Shown: positions 8,396-18,091, numbered from the stretch's first letter. The stretch: 51,156 nucleotides of DNA from Paracoccaceae bacterium (GCA_024227475.1 JAAEUI010000570.1:1-51156); one strand, 5' to 3'. Program-made: numbers and translations. Notes: a model not told the origin generated them from the letters alone.

Positions 8396-10204
8396 TCAGT
8401 CTCCAAAAACCGAGGCACCGTTTTCGGCTGCCCCGACATTGCGGCGGAAGAGCGCAAACAACTCACGCCCCGTGCCGGTTTCGTTTTGTTTCAGATCGGT
8501 CGTGACTGCGGGGCGGTCAAGTACGCCTTCGGTCAGAATCTCAAGTGTTCCTGCATGGGCATCAACACGCAGCAAGTCCCCGTCCTTCAGTCGCGCAATC
8601 GGACCGCCGTCAAGTGCTTCGGGGCTGACATGGATGGCGGCAGGCACTGAACCCGATGCGCCCGACATCCGCCCGTCTGTCACCAGCGCCACCTTGTGAC
8701 CACGCGCCTGCAACAGCTTCAGAACCGGGGTCAGGCTGTGAAGTTCGGGCATGCCATTTGCCTTTGGACCCTGAAACCGCACAACCACGATGACGTCGTG
8801 GTTCAACGCGCCGGCCCTGAACGCGGATTTGACTGCCTCCTGATCCTCAAACACTGCCGCTTTGGCCTCGATCACGCGGTGTTCTTCGCCCACGGCTGAG
8901 ACTTTCATCACCGCCGAGCCCAAATTGCCCGAGAGACTTGCCAGACCACCCGTTGGCTGGAACGGGTCGGAAGCTGCACGAAGGATTTTTTCGTTAAGGC
9001 TGCTGGTTGCGCCTGCCTCCCAAACCAACGCGCCGTCCTTCAGTTTTGGCTCTTCTGTATAGCGCTCAAGCCCCTTGCCTGCGGCGGTGGCAACGTCAGA
9101 ATGCAACAATCCCGCGCCAAGCAGGCTGCCGATCATGGTTCCAAGCCCACCGGCTGCATGAAATGCGTTCACATCGGCCAGCCCGTTTGGATAGACCCGT
9201 GCCAGCAGGGGTGTCACGGCGGAAATGTCAGAGAAATCCTGCCAGTCAAGAAGAATGCCACCAGCCCGCGCCATGGCGATCAGGTGGATCAGCAGGTTGG
9301 TTGAACCACCCGTTGCATTCAGCCCGACGATGCCGTTTACGAATGTTTTTTCGTCAAGGACATCGCAAACCGGTGTGTACTCGTCTCCAAGGGCCGACAG
9401 GTTCAGGGCTCTGCAGGCGCCTTTTGCCGTGAGCGCATCGCGCAGATCCGTGCCGGGATTGACAAAGCTTGCGCCGGGCAGGTGCAGGCCCATCAATTCC
9501 ATCAGCATCTGATTGGTGTTTGCGGTGCCGTAAAAGGTGCAGGTGCCGGGGCCGTGATAGGCTGCCATTTCAGCCACCATCAATTCTTCACGCGTTGCCT
9601 CACCGGCAGCAAAGCGCTGGCGGACTTTTGATTTTTCCTCGTTTGACAGGCCTGAGGTCATCGGGCCGGCGGGCAGAAAAACCGCCGGGAGATGGCCAGA
9701 AGTCTGGGCTGCGATCACCAGCCCTGGCACGATTTTGTCGCAGACTCCAAGATAGACTGCGGCATCAAACGTGTTGTGGCTAAGGGCAATGCCAGCGGCC
9801 ATAGCAATCAGGTCGCGTGAAAACAGGCTCAGTTCCATCCCCGCTTCGCCTTGCGTGACCCCGTCGCACATCGCCGGAACCCCACCTGCCACTTGCGCTG
9901 TGCCTCCTGCTTCACGAACGGCCGTTTTGACAATATCGGGAAAGCGCTCAAACGGCTGGTGGGCGCTTAGCATGTCATTGTAGGTTGTGATGATCCCCAG
10001 GTTGCCTGCTGACCCCTTGGCTAGCGCCTGCTGGTCCTTGCCAGCCCCGGCATAGGCATGGGCTTGCCCCGAGCAACTGAGATGCGCCCGCGCAGGACCT
10101 TTTGAGGCAGCCTCTTGCATCCGGGAAAGATACACCGCCCGGGTGGCTTCGCTACGCTCAATGATCCGGTCTGTTACACGGCTGATCGTATCGTTGGGTC
10201 TCAT
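8396..10204 (-). CDS. edd: 6-Phosphogluconate dehydratase
   Basis: A 602-residue iron-sulfur dehydratase of the IlvD/Edd family that converts 6-phosphogluconate to KDPG. Cluster cysteines are visible in [20 protein letters not shown] and [11 protein letters not shown]. The length is normal for Edd. Its start overlaps the pgl stop (ATGA) and its stop is one base from eda, so the pair is translationally linked. Dihydroxy-acid dehydratase (IlvD) is unlikely given the operon. Confidence 0.95.
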   Translation of the reverse strand: MRPNDTISRVTDRIIERSEATRAVYLSRMQEAASKGPARAHLSCSGQAHAYAGAGKDQQALAKGSAGNLGIITTYNDMLSAHQPFERFPDIVKTAVREAGGTAQVAGGVPAMCDGVTQGEAGMELSLFSRDLIAMAAGIALSHNTFDAAVYLGVCDKIVPGLVIAAQTSGHLPAVFLPAGPMTSGLSNEEKSKVRQRFAAGEATREELMVAEMAAYHGPGTCTFYGTANTNQMLMELMGLHLPGASFVNPGTDLRDALTAKGACRALNLSALGDEYTPVCDVLDEKTFVNGIVGLNATGGSTNLLIHLIAMARAGGILLDWQDFSDISAVTPLLARVYPNGLADVNAFHAAGGLGTMIGSLLGAGLLHSDVATAAGKGLERYTEEPKLKDGALVWEAGATSSLNEKILRAASDPFQPTGGLASLSGNLGSAVMKVSAVGEEHRVIEAKAAVFEDQEAVKSAFRAGALNHDVIVVVRFQGPKANGMPELHSLTPVLKLLQARGHKVALVTDGRMSGASGSVPAAIHVSPEALDGGPIARLKDGDLLRVDAHAGTLEILTEGVLDRPAVTTDLKQNETGTGRELFALFRRNVGAAENGASVFGD

Positions 10205-10905
10205 GCTGGTTTCGTTCCTTCCGTATAGTGGACGGTCACTGAGGCAGGTGCGGTCAGAATGGCCCGCACCGGAGCTTCATATACAAGCCCCGGCCTTTCG
10301 GCCAGTTTCAACGCTGCAAGTTTTTCCGGCCCGGTGATCAGAAGATGCAGGTGTTTGGCGGTTGTCAGAACGGGGGCTGTCAGGGTCAGCCGTGGTTCAG
10401 GCGCGCCGTTGGCCCGCATCGGTAGCAATACATCGGAACATTCCGGATCAAGCGCCTCGGTCAGCCGGTCTGCACCGGGAAACAGGCTTGCGGTATGCAT
10501 GTCAGCCCCCATGCCAAGCACGCAGATATCCAAAGGAAGCACCTGCCGGATGCCTCGGCTCAGGTTATCCAGTACATCTTCAGGTCGCGGAGCGTTTTCG
10601 TAAAGCGGGACCAGCGTGGCTGCTGCTGCCGGACCCTGCAGCAAGGTCTCGCGCAACAGTCTGGTGTTGGAACGCTCCGAACTCTCCGGCACGAACCTTT
10701 CGTCTGTCAGCAGTACATTCACGTTGGCCCAGTCGATTTCAGCCCGTGAAAGTGCCTTAAGAAAAGCCCCCGGAGTCGTTCCCCCAGGCACTGCCAAGGT
10801 TGCCTTGCCGTGGGTGGCAAGCGCATTTGCCAATTGCCCTGTGACAATAGCTGCCAGAGCCATTGCTTGTGCAGCTGTGTCCTTGTACTCAGCCCAATTC
10901 GCCAT
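10201..10905 (-). CDS. pgl: 6-Phosphogluconolactonase
   Basis: A 234-residue cytoplasmic lactonase of the DevB/NagB-like fold that hydrolyses 6-phosphogluconolactone. Family motifs include VPGGTTPGAFL near residue 38, LTDERFVP near 66 and LGMGADMHTASLFPG near 130 (family consensus LGMGxDGHTASLFPG, here Met-Ala for Asp-Gly region variation). It shares one base with the zwf stop (TGATG) and overlaps edd by four, placing it between the dehydrogenase and dehydratase of the same pathway. Confidence 0.93.
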   Translation of the reverse strand: MANWAEYKDTAAQAMALAAIVTGQLANALATHGKATLAVPGGTTPGAFLKALSRAEIDWANVNVLLTDERFVPESSERSNTRLLRETLLQGPAAAATLVPLYENAPRPEDVLDNLSRGIRQVLPLDICVLGMGADMHTASLFPGADRLTEALDPECSDVLLPMRANGAPEPRLTLTAPVLTTAKHLHLLITGPEKLAALKLAERPGLVYEAPVRAILTAPASVTVHYTEGTKPA

Positions 10906-12356
10906 CAGTCACCAATCTCGCGCCAGCGCCGTCCATCGCGATGCATCAGCATCAGCGCGTCCTCCGGCCCCGAACTGCCCGCATCATACCGCGACGGCTT
11001 CTGCCGCTGCTCTTCCCAACCCGTTATGATCGGATCAGCCCATTCCCAGGCGGCTTCAACCTCGTCACCACGCATGAACAGGGTCTGATCGCCGCGAATA
11101 ACATCCATGATCAACCGTTCATAAGCATCGGGACTTTTCGCACCTTCACCCAAAGCCTCGGCAAAGGTCATGTCAAGCGGCACTTCGGTCAGCCGCATGC
11201 CCCCAGGTCCCGGGTCCTTGATCGTCATCCTGAGTGTGATCCCTTCATCCGGCTGAAGACGGATGATTAATGCGTTGCCGCGCCGGGATTGCATTTTTGG
11301 GAATATTGAGTGTGGCGGGTCACGAAAAATAATGGCGATTTCGCTCAGCCGTTCGCGCAGGCGTTTGCCGGTGCGCAAATAAAACGGTGTTCCTGCCCAT
11401 CTCCAGTTCGAGACATGCACTTTCATAGCCACAAAGCTTTCCGTGCTGCTGTCTGGATTTCCAGCCTGGTCCACATAGCTGCCCTGATCCCCGCCAGCGC
11501 GGTACTGACCCCGCACCAGATCACTAGAGCTAACCGGGTCGAGCGCCCGGATCACTTTCAGCTTCTCATCCCTGACGGAGCCCGGTTCAAACCGCGACGG
11601 TGGTTCCATCGCAGTCAGGCAAAGAAGCTGCATCAGATGGTTCTGAACCATATCTCGCATCGCGCCTGACTCATCATAATATTCTCCGCGACCGGCAACT
11701 CCCAGGTTTTCGGCAACCGTGATCTGCACATGGTCAATGTGCTGGCTGTTCCACAGAGGTTCAAACAGCGCATTGGCAAACCTCAGCGCCATCAGGTTCT
11801 GTACTGTTTCTTTGCCAAGATAATGGTCGATGCGATAGATCTGATGTTCCTCGAAGCACTCGCGCAGTTCCGCGTTCAGCGCTCTTGCAGTTTGAAGATC
11901 GTGACCAAAGGGTTTTTCGACCACGACCCGGCTATCCTTTGCCGCAATTCCGTGGTTACGCAGTTGTCTGGAAATTGGTCCGAAAAGACTAGGGCCGACC
12001 GAAAGGTAAAAAGCCCGAACAACATCGGGCCTGAGGGCTGCAGCCAGTGTGTCCCAGCCTGTTTCACCTGCGGCATCAACGCTGATGTAGTCAAGCCGAT
12101 CCAGAAACTCCCGCACTTGTTGGGGCTTGTTTGCAGCCTCTGGTGCAAACTCCGAAAGCGCATCGCGGATGGTTTGCCGGTATTCGTCCACACTCAATTC
12201 GCTGCGAGCCGAGCCGATGATTCTGCCACCTTCAGGCATCTGGCCCACTGTAAACCGGTGGAACAATCCCGGCAGGATCTTTCGGCGCGCCAGATCGCCT
12301 GTCGCCCCGAAAATCACGAGGTCAAATGATGAAACCGGAATGACGCGGGATGTCAT
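10905..12356 (-). CDS. zwf: Glucose-6-phosphate 1-dehydrogenase
   Basis: A 483-residue enzyme that oxidises glucose-6-phosphate with NAD(P)+ to 6-phosphogluconolactone. The dinucleotide motif is FGATGDLARRK and the active-site motif is RIDHYLGKE. The ATG at 12356 (MTSRVIPV) is preferred: it follows the gap stop by 13 bases and matches the usual N-terminus. Upstream alternatives (ATG 12383, TTG 12389) overlap gap. No strong ribosome site is visible, which suggests coupling to gap translation. Confidence 0.93.
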   Translation of the reverse strand: MTSRVIPVSSFDLVIFGATGDLARRKILPGLFHRFTVGQMPEGGRIIGSARSELSVDEYRQTIRDALSEFAPEAANKPQQVREFLDRLDYISVDAAGETGWDTLAAALRPDVVRAFYLSVGPSLFGPISRQLRNHGIAAKDSRVVVEKPFGHDLQTARALNAELRECFEEHQIYRIDHYLGKETVQNLMALRFANALFEPLWNSQHIDHVQITVAENLGVAGRGEYYDESGAMRDMVQNHLMQLLCLTAMEPPSRFEPGSVRDEKLKVIRALDPVSSSDLVRGQYRAGGDQGSYVDQAGNPDSSTESFVAMKVHVSNWRWAGTPFYLRTGKRLRERLSEIAIIFRDPPHSIFPKMQSRRGNALIIRLQPDEGITLRMTIKDPGPGGMRLTEVPLDMTFAEALGEGAKSPDAYERLIMDVIRGDQTLFMRGDEVEAAWEWADPIITGWEEQRQKPSRYDAGSSGPEDALMLMHRDGRRWREIGD

Positions 12357-12369
12357 GAATTCGTCGGTT

Positions 12370-13425
12370 CTATTCTGCAGCATGGACAAACTGATGGCGG
12401 GGCTCCATGTGGCCAGGCATCACTTTCCCGAATGAAGCCAACTTGCGCCCGGTATCGATCATGCGATTGGCAAATCCCCATTCATTGTCATACCAGCTGA
12501 CCACCCGAACCAACCCGCCTTCGGTGACACTTGTCTGGTTTGGGGCAAAGCACGAGGAATGCGGATCGTGGTTGAAATCTACCGACACCATCGGATCGGC
12601 CTCATAGGAAAGCACATTGCGCAACCCGCCGGCGCTTGCCTCACGGATTGCCGCGTTAACTGCCTCTTTAGTTGCTGGTTTTCTTGGCAAGAAGCTGAGG
12701 TCAACCAGTGACACATTCGGCGTTGGAACCCGTATTGCCGATCCTTCAAGCCGCCCTTTCAACTGTGGTAATACCTCGGCAATGGCTTTGGCGGCACCGG
12801 TAGAGGTTGGTACCATCGATAAAGCCGCCGCCCGGGCCCGGTAGGGATCTCGGTGGTCACTGTCATGGGATGGCTGATCGCCAGTGTATGAGTGAACCGT
12901 CGTCATGTAACCGGTCTCGATGCCGAATTCACGATCCAACACCATCGCTAGCGGTGCCAGGCAGTTTGTTGTGCAGGATGCGTTGGAGACAATCAGGTCG
13001 TTTCGCGTCAGGTCTTCGTGATTGACGCCGAAAACAACTGTTCGGTCGACGTCGGTTCCCGGGGCTGAAATCAGAACCCTCTTGGCGCCATTCTGAAGAT
13101 GCAGCTCAGCCTTGGCGCGGCTGGTGAAAAAACCGGTGCATTCATAGGCAACATCAACATCCTGCCAGGGCAAAGCCTCTGGCTCGCGGATCGAGGTCAG
13201 CCGAATTGCATGATTGTTGACCAGCAGAACGTCGCCCTCCACAGAGACCGATGCCGCCAGCCGACCGTGCACTGAATCATACTTGAGCAGATGTGCGAGT
13301 GTTTCCGGCGAAGCAAGATCGTTGATCGCGACAACCTCTACATCCGTCACATTGTTCTCAATCAGACTACGCAGAACACCGCGCCCGATCCGTCCAAATC
13401 CGTTTATTGCGATTTTCGTGGTCAT
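12370..13425 (-). CDS. gap: Glyceraldehyde-3-phosphate dehydrogenase, type I
   Basis: A 351-residue NAD-dependent dehydrogenase. The N-terminal NAD motif is INGFGRIGRG and the catalytic cysteine lies in SNASCTTNCLAP. The ATG at 13425 is chosen because GGAGAAGAAG precedes it and MTTKIAINGF is the usual start. It is the first gene of gap-zwf-pgl-edd-eda, so it converts the triose phosphate released by Eda. Its promoter region is shared with the divergent LacI-family regulator and contains palindromic operators. Confidence 0.95.
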   Translation of the reverse strand: MTTKIAINGFGRIGRGVLRSLIENNVTDVEVVAINDLASPETLAHLLKYDSVHGRLAASVSVEGDVLLVNNHAIRLTSIREPEALPWQDVDVAYECTGFFTSRAKAELHLQNGAKRVLISAPGTDVDRTVVFGVNHEDLTRNDLIVSNASCTTNCLAPLAMVLDREFGIETGYMTTVHSYTGDQPSHDSDHRDPYRARAAALSMVPTSTGAAKAIAEVLPQLKGRLEGSAIRVPTPNVSLVDLSFLPRKPATKEAVNAAIREASAGGLRNVLSYEADPMVSVDFNHDPHSSCFAPNQTSVTEGGLVRVVSWYDNEWGFANRMIDTGRKLASFGKVMPGHMEPRHQFVHAAE

Positions 13426-13450
13426 CTTCTTCTCCAGAATCAAAGTGAAT

Positions 13451-13493
13451 GTTATCGCTACCGTTAGCGCTAACAATCATAGATTAACGTTAA
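13451..13493. promoter_or_regulatory. LacI-family operator cluster between gap and lacI-type gene
   Basis: A perfect 12-bp palindrome GTTAGCGCTAAC (13463-13474) with the central CG typical of LacI operators abuts an imperfect copy, GTTATCGCTACC (13451-13462). A further palindrome, TTAACGTTAA, is at 13484-13493. A plausible -10 box for gap (TATGAT on the minus strand, 13476-13481) lies beside the perfect site, so binding would block gap transcription. The neighbouring LacI-type protein is the obvious ligand. Confidence 0.65.
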
Positions 13494-13560
13494 AATCAAT
13501 CCCCTTGTGGTGAGGTTTCGGGCGGGGGTATTGTCAGCGCAACCAAACCGAAGGATGCCC

Positions 13561-14565
13561 ATGAGCGACAAACCGACACTAAAAGACGTGGCTCTTGTCG
13601 CGGGGGTAAGTGAAATGACTGCCTCGCGCGCCTTGCGCAACGTAGCGGATGTTTCTGACGCGACCCGCGAGAGAATTACGCGCACGGCAGCTGAACTTGG
13701 TTACGTGCCAAACCGGATTGCTGGTGCGCTGGCGTCGAAATCCGTCAATCTTGTCGGCGTCGTTGTCCCCTCGCTCAGCAGTTTTGTGTTTCCGGAAGTG
13801 CTTTCCGGGATATCTGAGGCGCTTAGCGAGAGTGATCTGCAGCCTGTAATTGGAGTATCCGGCTATGGCCTTGAGGAGGAGGAAAAAGTTGTTCGCGAAA
13901 TGCTTTCCTGGCGGCCGAGGGGGTTGATCGTCGCGGGGTTGGAGCATTCTGAAGCGACCAGAAGAATGCTAAAAGCTGCGGAAATACCAATTGTCGAGGT
14001 CATGGATGTTGATGGTGGCCCGCTGGATTACTGCGTCGGGATATCGCATTTGGAGGCAGGCCGACTGATGGCCGAGGCCATTGTTGCAAAAGGCTATCGC
14101 AATATCGGGTTTATCGGCACAAAGATGCCTTTCGATTTTAGGGCCGGGAAGCGGTTGAGGGGGTTTACAGAGGGTCTGGAAAAGCACGGCATCAAGCCCC
14201 GAACCCAGGAGCTTTATGAAGGATCAAGCTCAATTGCCATGGGGCGAGAGCTGACAGCCTTGATCCTGAAAAGAGCGCCAGACACCGAATGCATTTATTA
14301 CTCCAGCGATGTCATGTCGATGGGCGGCCTGATGCACTGCTTTGCAGAGGGGTTATCGGTGCCAAAGGATCTGGCACTGGCCGGTTTCAACAATCTGGAA
14401 GCGCTGAATGGTCTTCCCGTTCAACTGGCAACAACCAATTCCTTTCGATATGAAATCGGCCAGACGGCGGCTGGGATTATCCTTGCAAAGCCCGAAGACC
14501 AGATCCGAGCGCGCCAAAAGACCACAGTTTTCAACCCGGTCGTCCTGCACGGTCAATCCCTGTGA
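13561..14565 (+). CDS. LacI-family transcriptional regulator
   Basis: A 334-residue repressor-type regulator. The helix-turn-helix is at residues 6-25 (TLKDVALVAGVSEMTASRAL), the hinge follows with RIAGALASK, and a periplasmic-binding-protein-like sugar domain fills the rest. The ATG at 13561 is chosen because AAGG lies 6 bases ahead of it; an ATG 6 bases earlier is too close. It is divergent from the gap-zwf-pgl-edd-eda operon and probably represses it, and itself, through the palindromes between them. The effector may be a sugar acid or phosphorylated Entner-Doudoroff intermediate (inference; GntR-like members bind gluconate). Confidence 0.9.
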   Translation: MSDKPTLKDVALVAGVSEMTASRALRNVADVSDATRERITRTAAELGYVPNRIAGALASKSVNLVGVVVPSLSSFVFPEVLSGISEALSESDLQPVIGVSGYGLEEEEKVVREMLSWRPRGLIVAGLEHSEATRRMLKAAEIPIVEVMDVDGGPLDYCVGISHLEAGRLMAEAIVAKGYRNIGFIGTKMPFDFRAGKRLRGFTEGLEKHGIKPRTQELYEGSSSIAMGRELTALILKRAPDTECIYYSSDVMSMGGLMHCFAEGLSVPKDLALAGFNNLEALNGLPVQLATTNSFRYEIGQTAAGIILAKPEDQIRARQKTTVFNPVVLHGQSL

Positions 14566-14892
14566 TCCGGTGGAGCGTCAGGGATAAGAACCAATCGCCG
14601 CCTTGAGGTTAGTTTTCCTTACATTGGAGCTTGGGGGTTTTAGGTGAATCTCAAGTAGAACTTAAAGCGTCCACGATGTTAGTACCATGGTTCTGCTTCT
14701 ACGACGCAGGCCTGTATCAGGGTAAGTTGAAAAGCAACCTAGCGATCCGGGTGTAGGAAATGGTCATCGCTCCAGTCTACTGGTTTCACCATCCCGCGAA
14801 GGCCAGTATTGACTGCTGAAACCGGACCACCTTCAAAAAGCTCAGTGACAAGATGGAAAAAAGCTGGTCACTAACTTCAAAAGATGCATAAT
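14566..14892. other. Intergenic stretch without a supported gene
   Basis: No credible gene was found in this stretch of about 330 bases after the LacI-type gene. On the minus strand a short open frame of about 40 codons ends at 14739-14741 and reads plausibly as protein (GGPVSAVNTGLRG near its middle), but it lacks a start and ribosome site. It may be a decayed fragment. The right end leads into the promoter of the thioesterase/pad operon. Confidence 0.4.
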
Positions 14893-14906
14893 GGTACCGA
14901 TATACT
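14893..14906 (+). promoter_or_regulatory. Shared aromatic-operon operator, copy 1 (pad promoter)
   Basis: GGTACCGATATACT fits the 14-bp inverted repeat R-GTA-Y-N4-D-TAC-B seen before four other aromatic units in this window. It contains a possible -10 box, TATACT (14901-14906), upstream of the thioesterase-padB operon. Its place argues against any thioesterase start before about 14915. Confidence 0.6.
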
Positions 14907-14932
14907 GTTTTAGATTGGAAATGGCGGCGCAA

Positions 14933-15340
14933 ATGTATGAAAACCTGACTGTTGGGACCTCTGAATCGCGAAAGATAACGGTAGACCCAGACCGAACAAT
15001 AGATTTCATGGGCGAGGATTGCAGGGTTTACGCAACGCCGTCTTTGGTGCGTGACATTGAGCATACCTGCCGCGACCTAATTGTGGAGAGGGTGCCAGAG
15101 GGGCAGGATTCCGTTGGAACCATCGTGTCGATCGCCCATACCGCGCCGACTCTGCTGGGCATGGAGGTCACTGTGACGGCAACCGTGACCGAAGTGGACG
15201 GGCGCAAAGTGGTTTTCGAGGTTATCGCCAATGATCCTCTCGATACGATATGTAAGGGTCGCCACGAACGGTTCATCGTGGATATCGACAAAACCCAAGC
15301 AAGACTCCGGCAGAAAGCCGCCAAGCTGCAGGAGTCGTGA
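14933..15340 (+). CDS. Hot-dog fold acyl-CoA thioesterase (FlK-like)
   Basis: About 135 residues resembling the fluoroacetyl-CoA thioesterase (FlK-like) hot-dog family. Visible features are YATPSLVRDIEHTCRDLI, EGQDSVGTIVSIAHTAPTLLG and a C-terminal KGRHERFIVD, the arrangement of this family with a Thr, a Glu/Asp and a His as likely catalytic residues. The start is uncertain: ATG 14933 is preferred because the presumed promoter leaves room for a leader, while ATG 14921 is also in frame. It lies 12 bases before padB, so it may hydrolyse phenylacetyl-CoA, benzoyl-CoA or a dead-end thioester to recover CoA. The substrate is unknown. Confidence 0.75.
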   Translation: MYENLTVGTSESRKITVDPDRTIDFMGEDCRVYATPSLVRDIEHTCRDLIVERVPEGQDSVGTIVSIAHTAPTLLGMEVTVTATVTEVDGRKVVFEVIANDPLDTICKGRHERFIVDIDKTQARLRQKAAKLQES

Positions 15341-15352
15341 AAGGCATTGGTC

Positions 15353-18091
15353 ATGAATTCCGCTGGCAAACCAGCCACTGAAAGCTTCTCGTCCTACTGT
15401 TATCAATGCGTTGCCGGCCCCGATCTGATGAAGGTCGACACGGTCGACGGTGTGCCGTTTCAGATCCGGCCCAGTGGGTCTGCGGCCGAGGTTCATCCGG
15501 CGCAGGGAAAGGTGTGTGTCAAGGCCTTCGGCCTGATCCAGAAGACCAACAATCCCAACCGCATTCAGACCCCGATGATCCGCACAAACCCAAAAAAGGG
15601 CAGGGATGAGGATCCGGAGTTCCGCCCGGCCACTTGGGATGAGGCTCTGGAACTGATCTGTGGCAAGCTGAACGAGGCGCGCCGGAAAGGGCTCAACGAC
15701 GAAAGTGGATTTCCCCGGGTAGCCGCTAGTTTTGGCGGCGGTGGTACGTCGACGGTCTATATGGGAACATTCCCGGCTTTTCTTAAGGCTTGGGGCTCCA
15801 TTGATATGAGTTTTGGCAGTGGCCAAGGGGTCAAATGTTACCACTCTGAGCACCTGTACGGTGAGTTCTGGCACCGGGCGTTCACGGTTTCGCCTGACAC
15901 ACCCATGGTCGAGATGATCCTCTCGTTTGGTGCAAATGTTGAAGCCTCGGGTGGGGTATGCGGTGTACGCCGCCACGCCGATGCGCGGGACCGGGGCGCC
16001 AAGCGAGTGCAGATCGAGCCGCACCTGTCGATAACCGGTGCCTGCTCGGCCGAATGGGTGCCGATCCGCCCCAAGACTGACCCGGCTTTCATGTTCGCGC
16101 TGATCAATGTGCTGCTGCACGAGGTTGACCGGGACCAGCTCGACGTTCCTTTTCTGAAAGAGCGCAGTTCGTCGCCCTATCTGGTTGCGCCGAATGGATT
16201 CTATTTGCGCGACCCTGCCACCCAAAAGCCGCTGATTTGGGATTTGCGTTCGGGAAATGCTGTGGCGTTTGACACAGAGGGAACCGACCCGGCCATCGAA
16301 GGCAAATTTACGGTCTCTGGTATCGAGATAGGCCCTGATGACAAGCAATGGCGGCACGAAGAGATCACCTGCCAGCCTGCCTTTGGGCATCTGGTCGATC
16401 ACATTCTGCCCTACAGCCCTGAGTGGGCGTCCGGTGTGTGTGATGTGCCGGTAGACATGATCCGCAAGACTGCGCTGGACTACCTCCAGCACGCTCATGT
16501 TGGCGAAACCGTCGAGATAGGCGGGCGCACCATGCCGTTTCGTCCGGTTGCGATCTCGCTGGGCAAGACTGTCAGCAATGGCTGGGGAGGGTATGAATGC
16601 GCGTGGGCGCGTACTCTGATGGCCGTACTAATTGGCGGGCTTGAGGTGCCAGGTGGAACGCTGGGCACCACGGTCCGGCTGAATCGCCCGGCCGACAATC
16701 GCTGGTCCAGCGTTGTGCCAGGACCCGACGGGTTCATGAATTACCCGATGAATCCCACCCGCAAGGGCGAATTCAACGAGACATCAGCGTCGCGCCACGC
16801 GCACCAGACCCTGATCCCGCTGGCAGCCAACTCGCCCTGGTCACAGGCATTGGGGCCGACTCACCTCGCGTGGATGGCGCAGAAAGAGGGTTTCGAACAT
16901 CTGCCCAAACCAACCCAGCCTGATGTCTGGTTTGTCTATCGCACCAACCCGGTGATTTCGTTTTGGGACACCGGAGCAGTGGCCGACGCGATTGCTAACT
17001 TTCCCTTCACTGTCTGTTTTGCCTACACCCATGATGAAACAAACCACATGGCCGACGTGCTGCTGCCGGAATGTACAGATCTGGAAGGGCTGCAACTGAT
17101 CCGGATAGGTGGCTCCAAGTATGTTGAGCAATTCTGGGAGCATCAAGGCTTTGCGCTGCGTGATCCGGTGGCCAAACCCATGGGAGAAGCACGCGACTTC
17201 ACCTGGATTGCGACGCAGCTGGCCAAGGGAGTTGGGCTTCTCGGAGAGTATAACACCGCAATCAACAAAGGCGCGGCCGGTGTCAGGCTGTTCGGAGAAA
17301 ACTACGATTTTGCTTTGGAACCCGGTGTTGAACATTCGGTCGAGGATATCTGGGAGCAATCCTGCCGTGCCGCCAGCGCAGAACTGACTGACGGTGTCGA
17401 GAGTCAGGGGCTGGAGTATTATCGTGAACATGGTTTTCGAACCGTGCCGTTTCCGAAAGAACGGTGGTATCTCTATCCGGCGATGGTCGAAAAAGGTCTT
17501 CGGTTCGAACTGCCCTATCAGGAACGGCTGCTCAGGATCGGGCAGGAACTGGGCGACCGGCTGCACGAAATGGGCATCACTTGGTGGGACCGGCAGCTGA
17601 AGGAATACGAGGCGATGCCGCATTTCCAGGACCTTCAGAGCATGTGGGAAAAGGCGTTAGAGGCTCAGTATGACGTAAAGGTTGGCGACTACCCGTTCTG
17701 GTTGGTGACTGCACGCTCGATGCAATATTCCTGGGGTGGAAATGTTGGCATCCAGATGATCCACGAAGTGGCAGCGAATATCGCGGGTCACGGTGGGGTG
17801 GTGATGAATCCGGCTGCGGCTGCAAAACTCGGGCTTGCCGAGGGCGACCGGGTCGAGGTCTATTCGCCGACCGGAAGCACCGAAGGTGCGGTGATCCTGC
17901 GCCACGGCATCCGGCCCGACACGTTGTTGATGATCGGCCAATTCGACCACTGGAAAACGCCTTTTGCCAAGGACCTGAAAACTCCCAGTATGAACAGCTT
18001 GATGCCGATGTCTCTGGAACTCACAGATGCGACCGGATCGGGCGCCGATCTGGTTCGGGTTGCGGTGAAAAAAGTCGGGGGTCGGGAATGA
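15353..18091 (+). CDS. padB: Phenylacetyl-CoA:acceptor oxidoreductase, molybdenum subunit
   Basis: A 912-residue molybdopterin enzyme of the DMSO-reductase family. It fits the catalytic subunit of phenylacetyl-CoA:acceptor oxidoreductase, which oxidises phenylacetyl-CoA to phenylglyoxylate under denitrifying conditions. The N-terminal cluster site has Cys16, Cys19 and Cys55; the usual third cysteine is not obvious and Asp24 lies nearby. A pterin-binding region includes SFGSGQGVKCYHSEH, and a C-terminal MopB domain starts near residue 775 (YPFWLVTARSMQYSWGG). ATG 15353 is preferred over a TTG two codons earlier. It overlaps the next gene by 4 bases and is followed by phenylacetate-CoA ligase, which supports the role. 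Confidence 0.85.
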   Translation: MNSAGKPATESFSSYCYQCVAGPDLMKVDTVDGVPFQIRPSGSAAEVHPAQGKVCVKAFGLIQKTNNPNRIQTPMIRTNPKKGRDEDPEFRPATWDEALELICGKLNEARRKGLNDESGFPRVAASFGGGGTSTVYMGTFPAFLKAWGSIDMSFGSGQGVKCYHSEHLYGEFWHRAFTVSPDTPMVEMILSFGANVEASGGVCGVRRHADARDRGAKRVQIEPHLSITGACSAEWVPIRPKTDPAFMFALINVLLHEVDRDQLDVPFLKERSSSPYLVAPNGFYLRDPATQKPLIWDLRSGNAVAFDTEGTDPAIEGKFTVSGIEIGPDDKQWRHEEITCQPAFGHLVDHILPYSPEWASGVCDVPVDMIRKTALDYLQHAHVGETVEIGGRTMPFRPVAISLGKTVSNGWGGYECAWARTLMAVLIGGLEVPGGTLGTTVRLNRPADNRWSSVVPGPDGFMNYPMNPTRKGEFNETSASRHAHQTLIPLAANSPWSQALGPTHLAWMAQKEGFEHLPKPTQPDVWFVYRTNPVISFWDTGAVADAIANFPFTVCFAYTHDETNHMADVLLPECTDLEGLQLIRIGGSKYVEQFWEHQGFALRDPVAKPMGEARDFTWIATQLAKGVGLLGEYNTAINKGAAGVRLFGENYDFALEPGVEHSVEDIWEQSCRAASAELTDGVESQGLEYYREHGFRTVPFPKERWYLYPAMVEKGLRFELPYQERLLRIGQELGDRLHEMGITWWDRQLKEYEAMPHFQDLQSMWEKALEAQYDVKVGDYPFWLVTARSMQYSWGGNVGIQMIHEVAANIAGHGGVVMNPAAAAKLGLAEGDRVEVYSPTGSTEGAVILRHGIRPDTLLMIGQFDHWKTPFAKDLKTPSMNSLMPMSLELTDATGSGADLVRVAVKKVGGRE

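Noticed and set aside
14891-14932. Earlier starts for the thioesterase
   Set aside because: The operator and probable -10 box lie at 14893-14906, so a start at 14891 would be before the promoter; 14921 leaves almost no leader.
15077-16498. Long minus-strand open frame (473 codons) over the thioesterase end and padB start
   Set aside because: It is antisense to well-supported genes, lacks a family pattern and a ribosome site, and reflects high GC at third positions of padB.
16841-17623. Minus-strand open frame of 260 codons inside padB
   Set aside because: No recognisable protein pattern; the sense frame is a clear molybdopterin enzyme.
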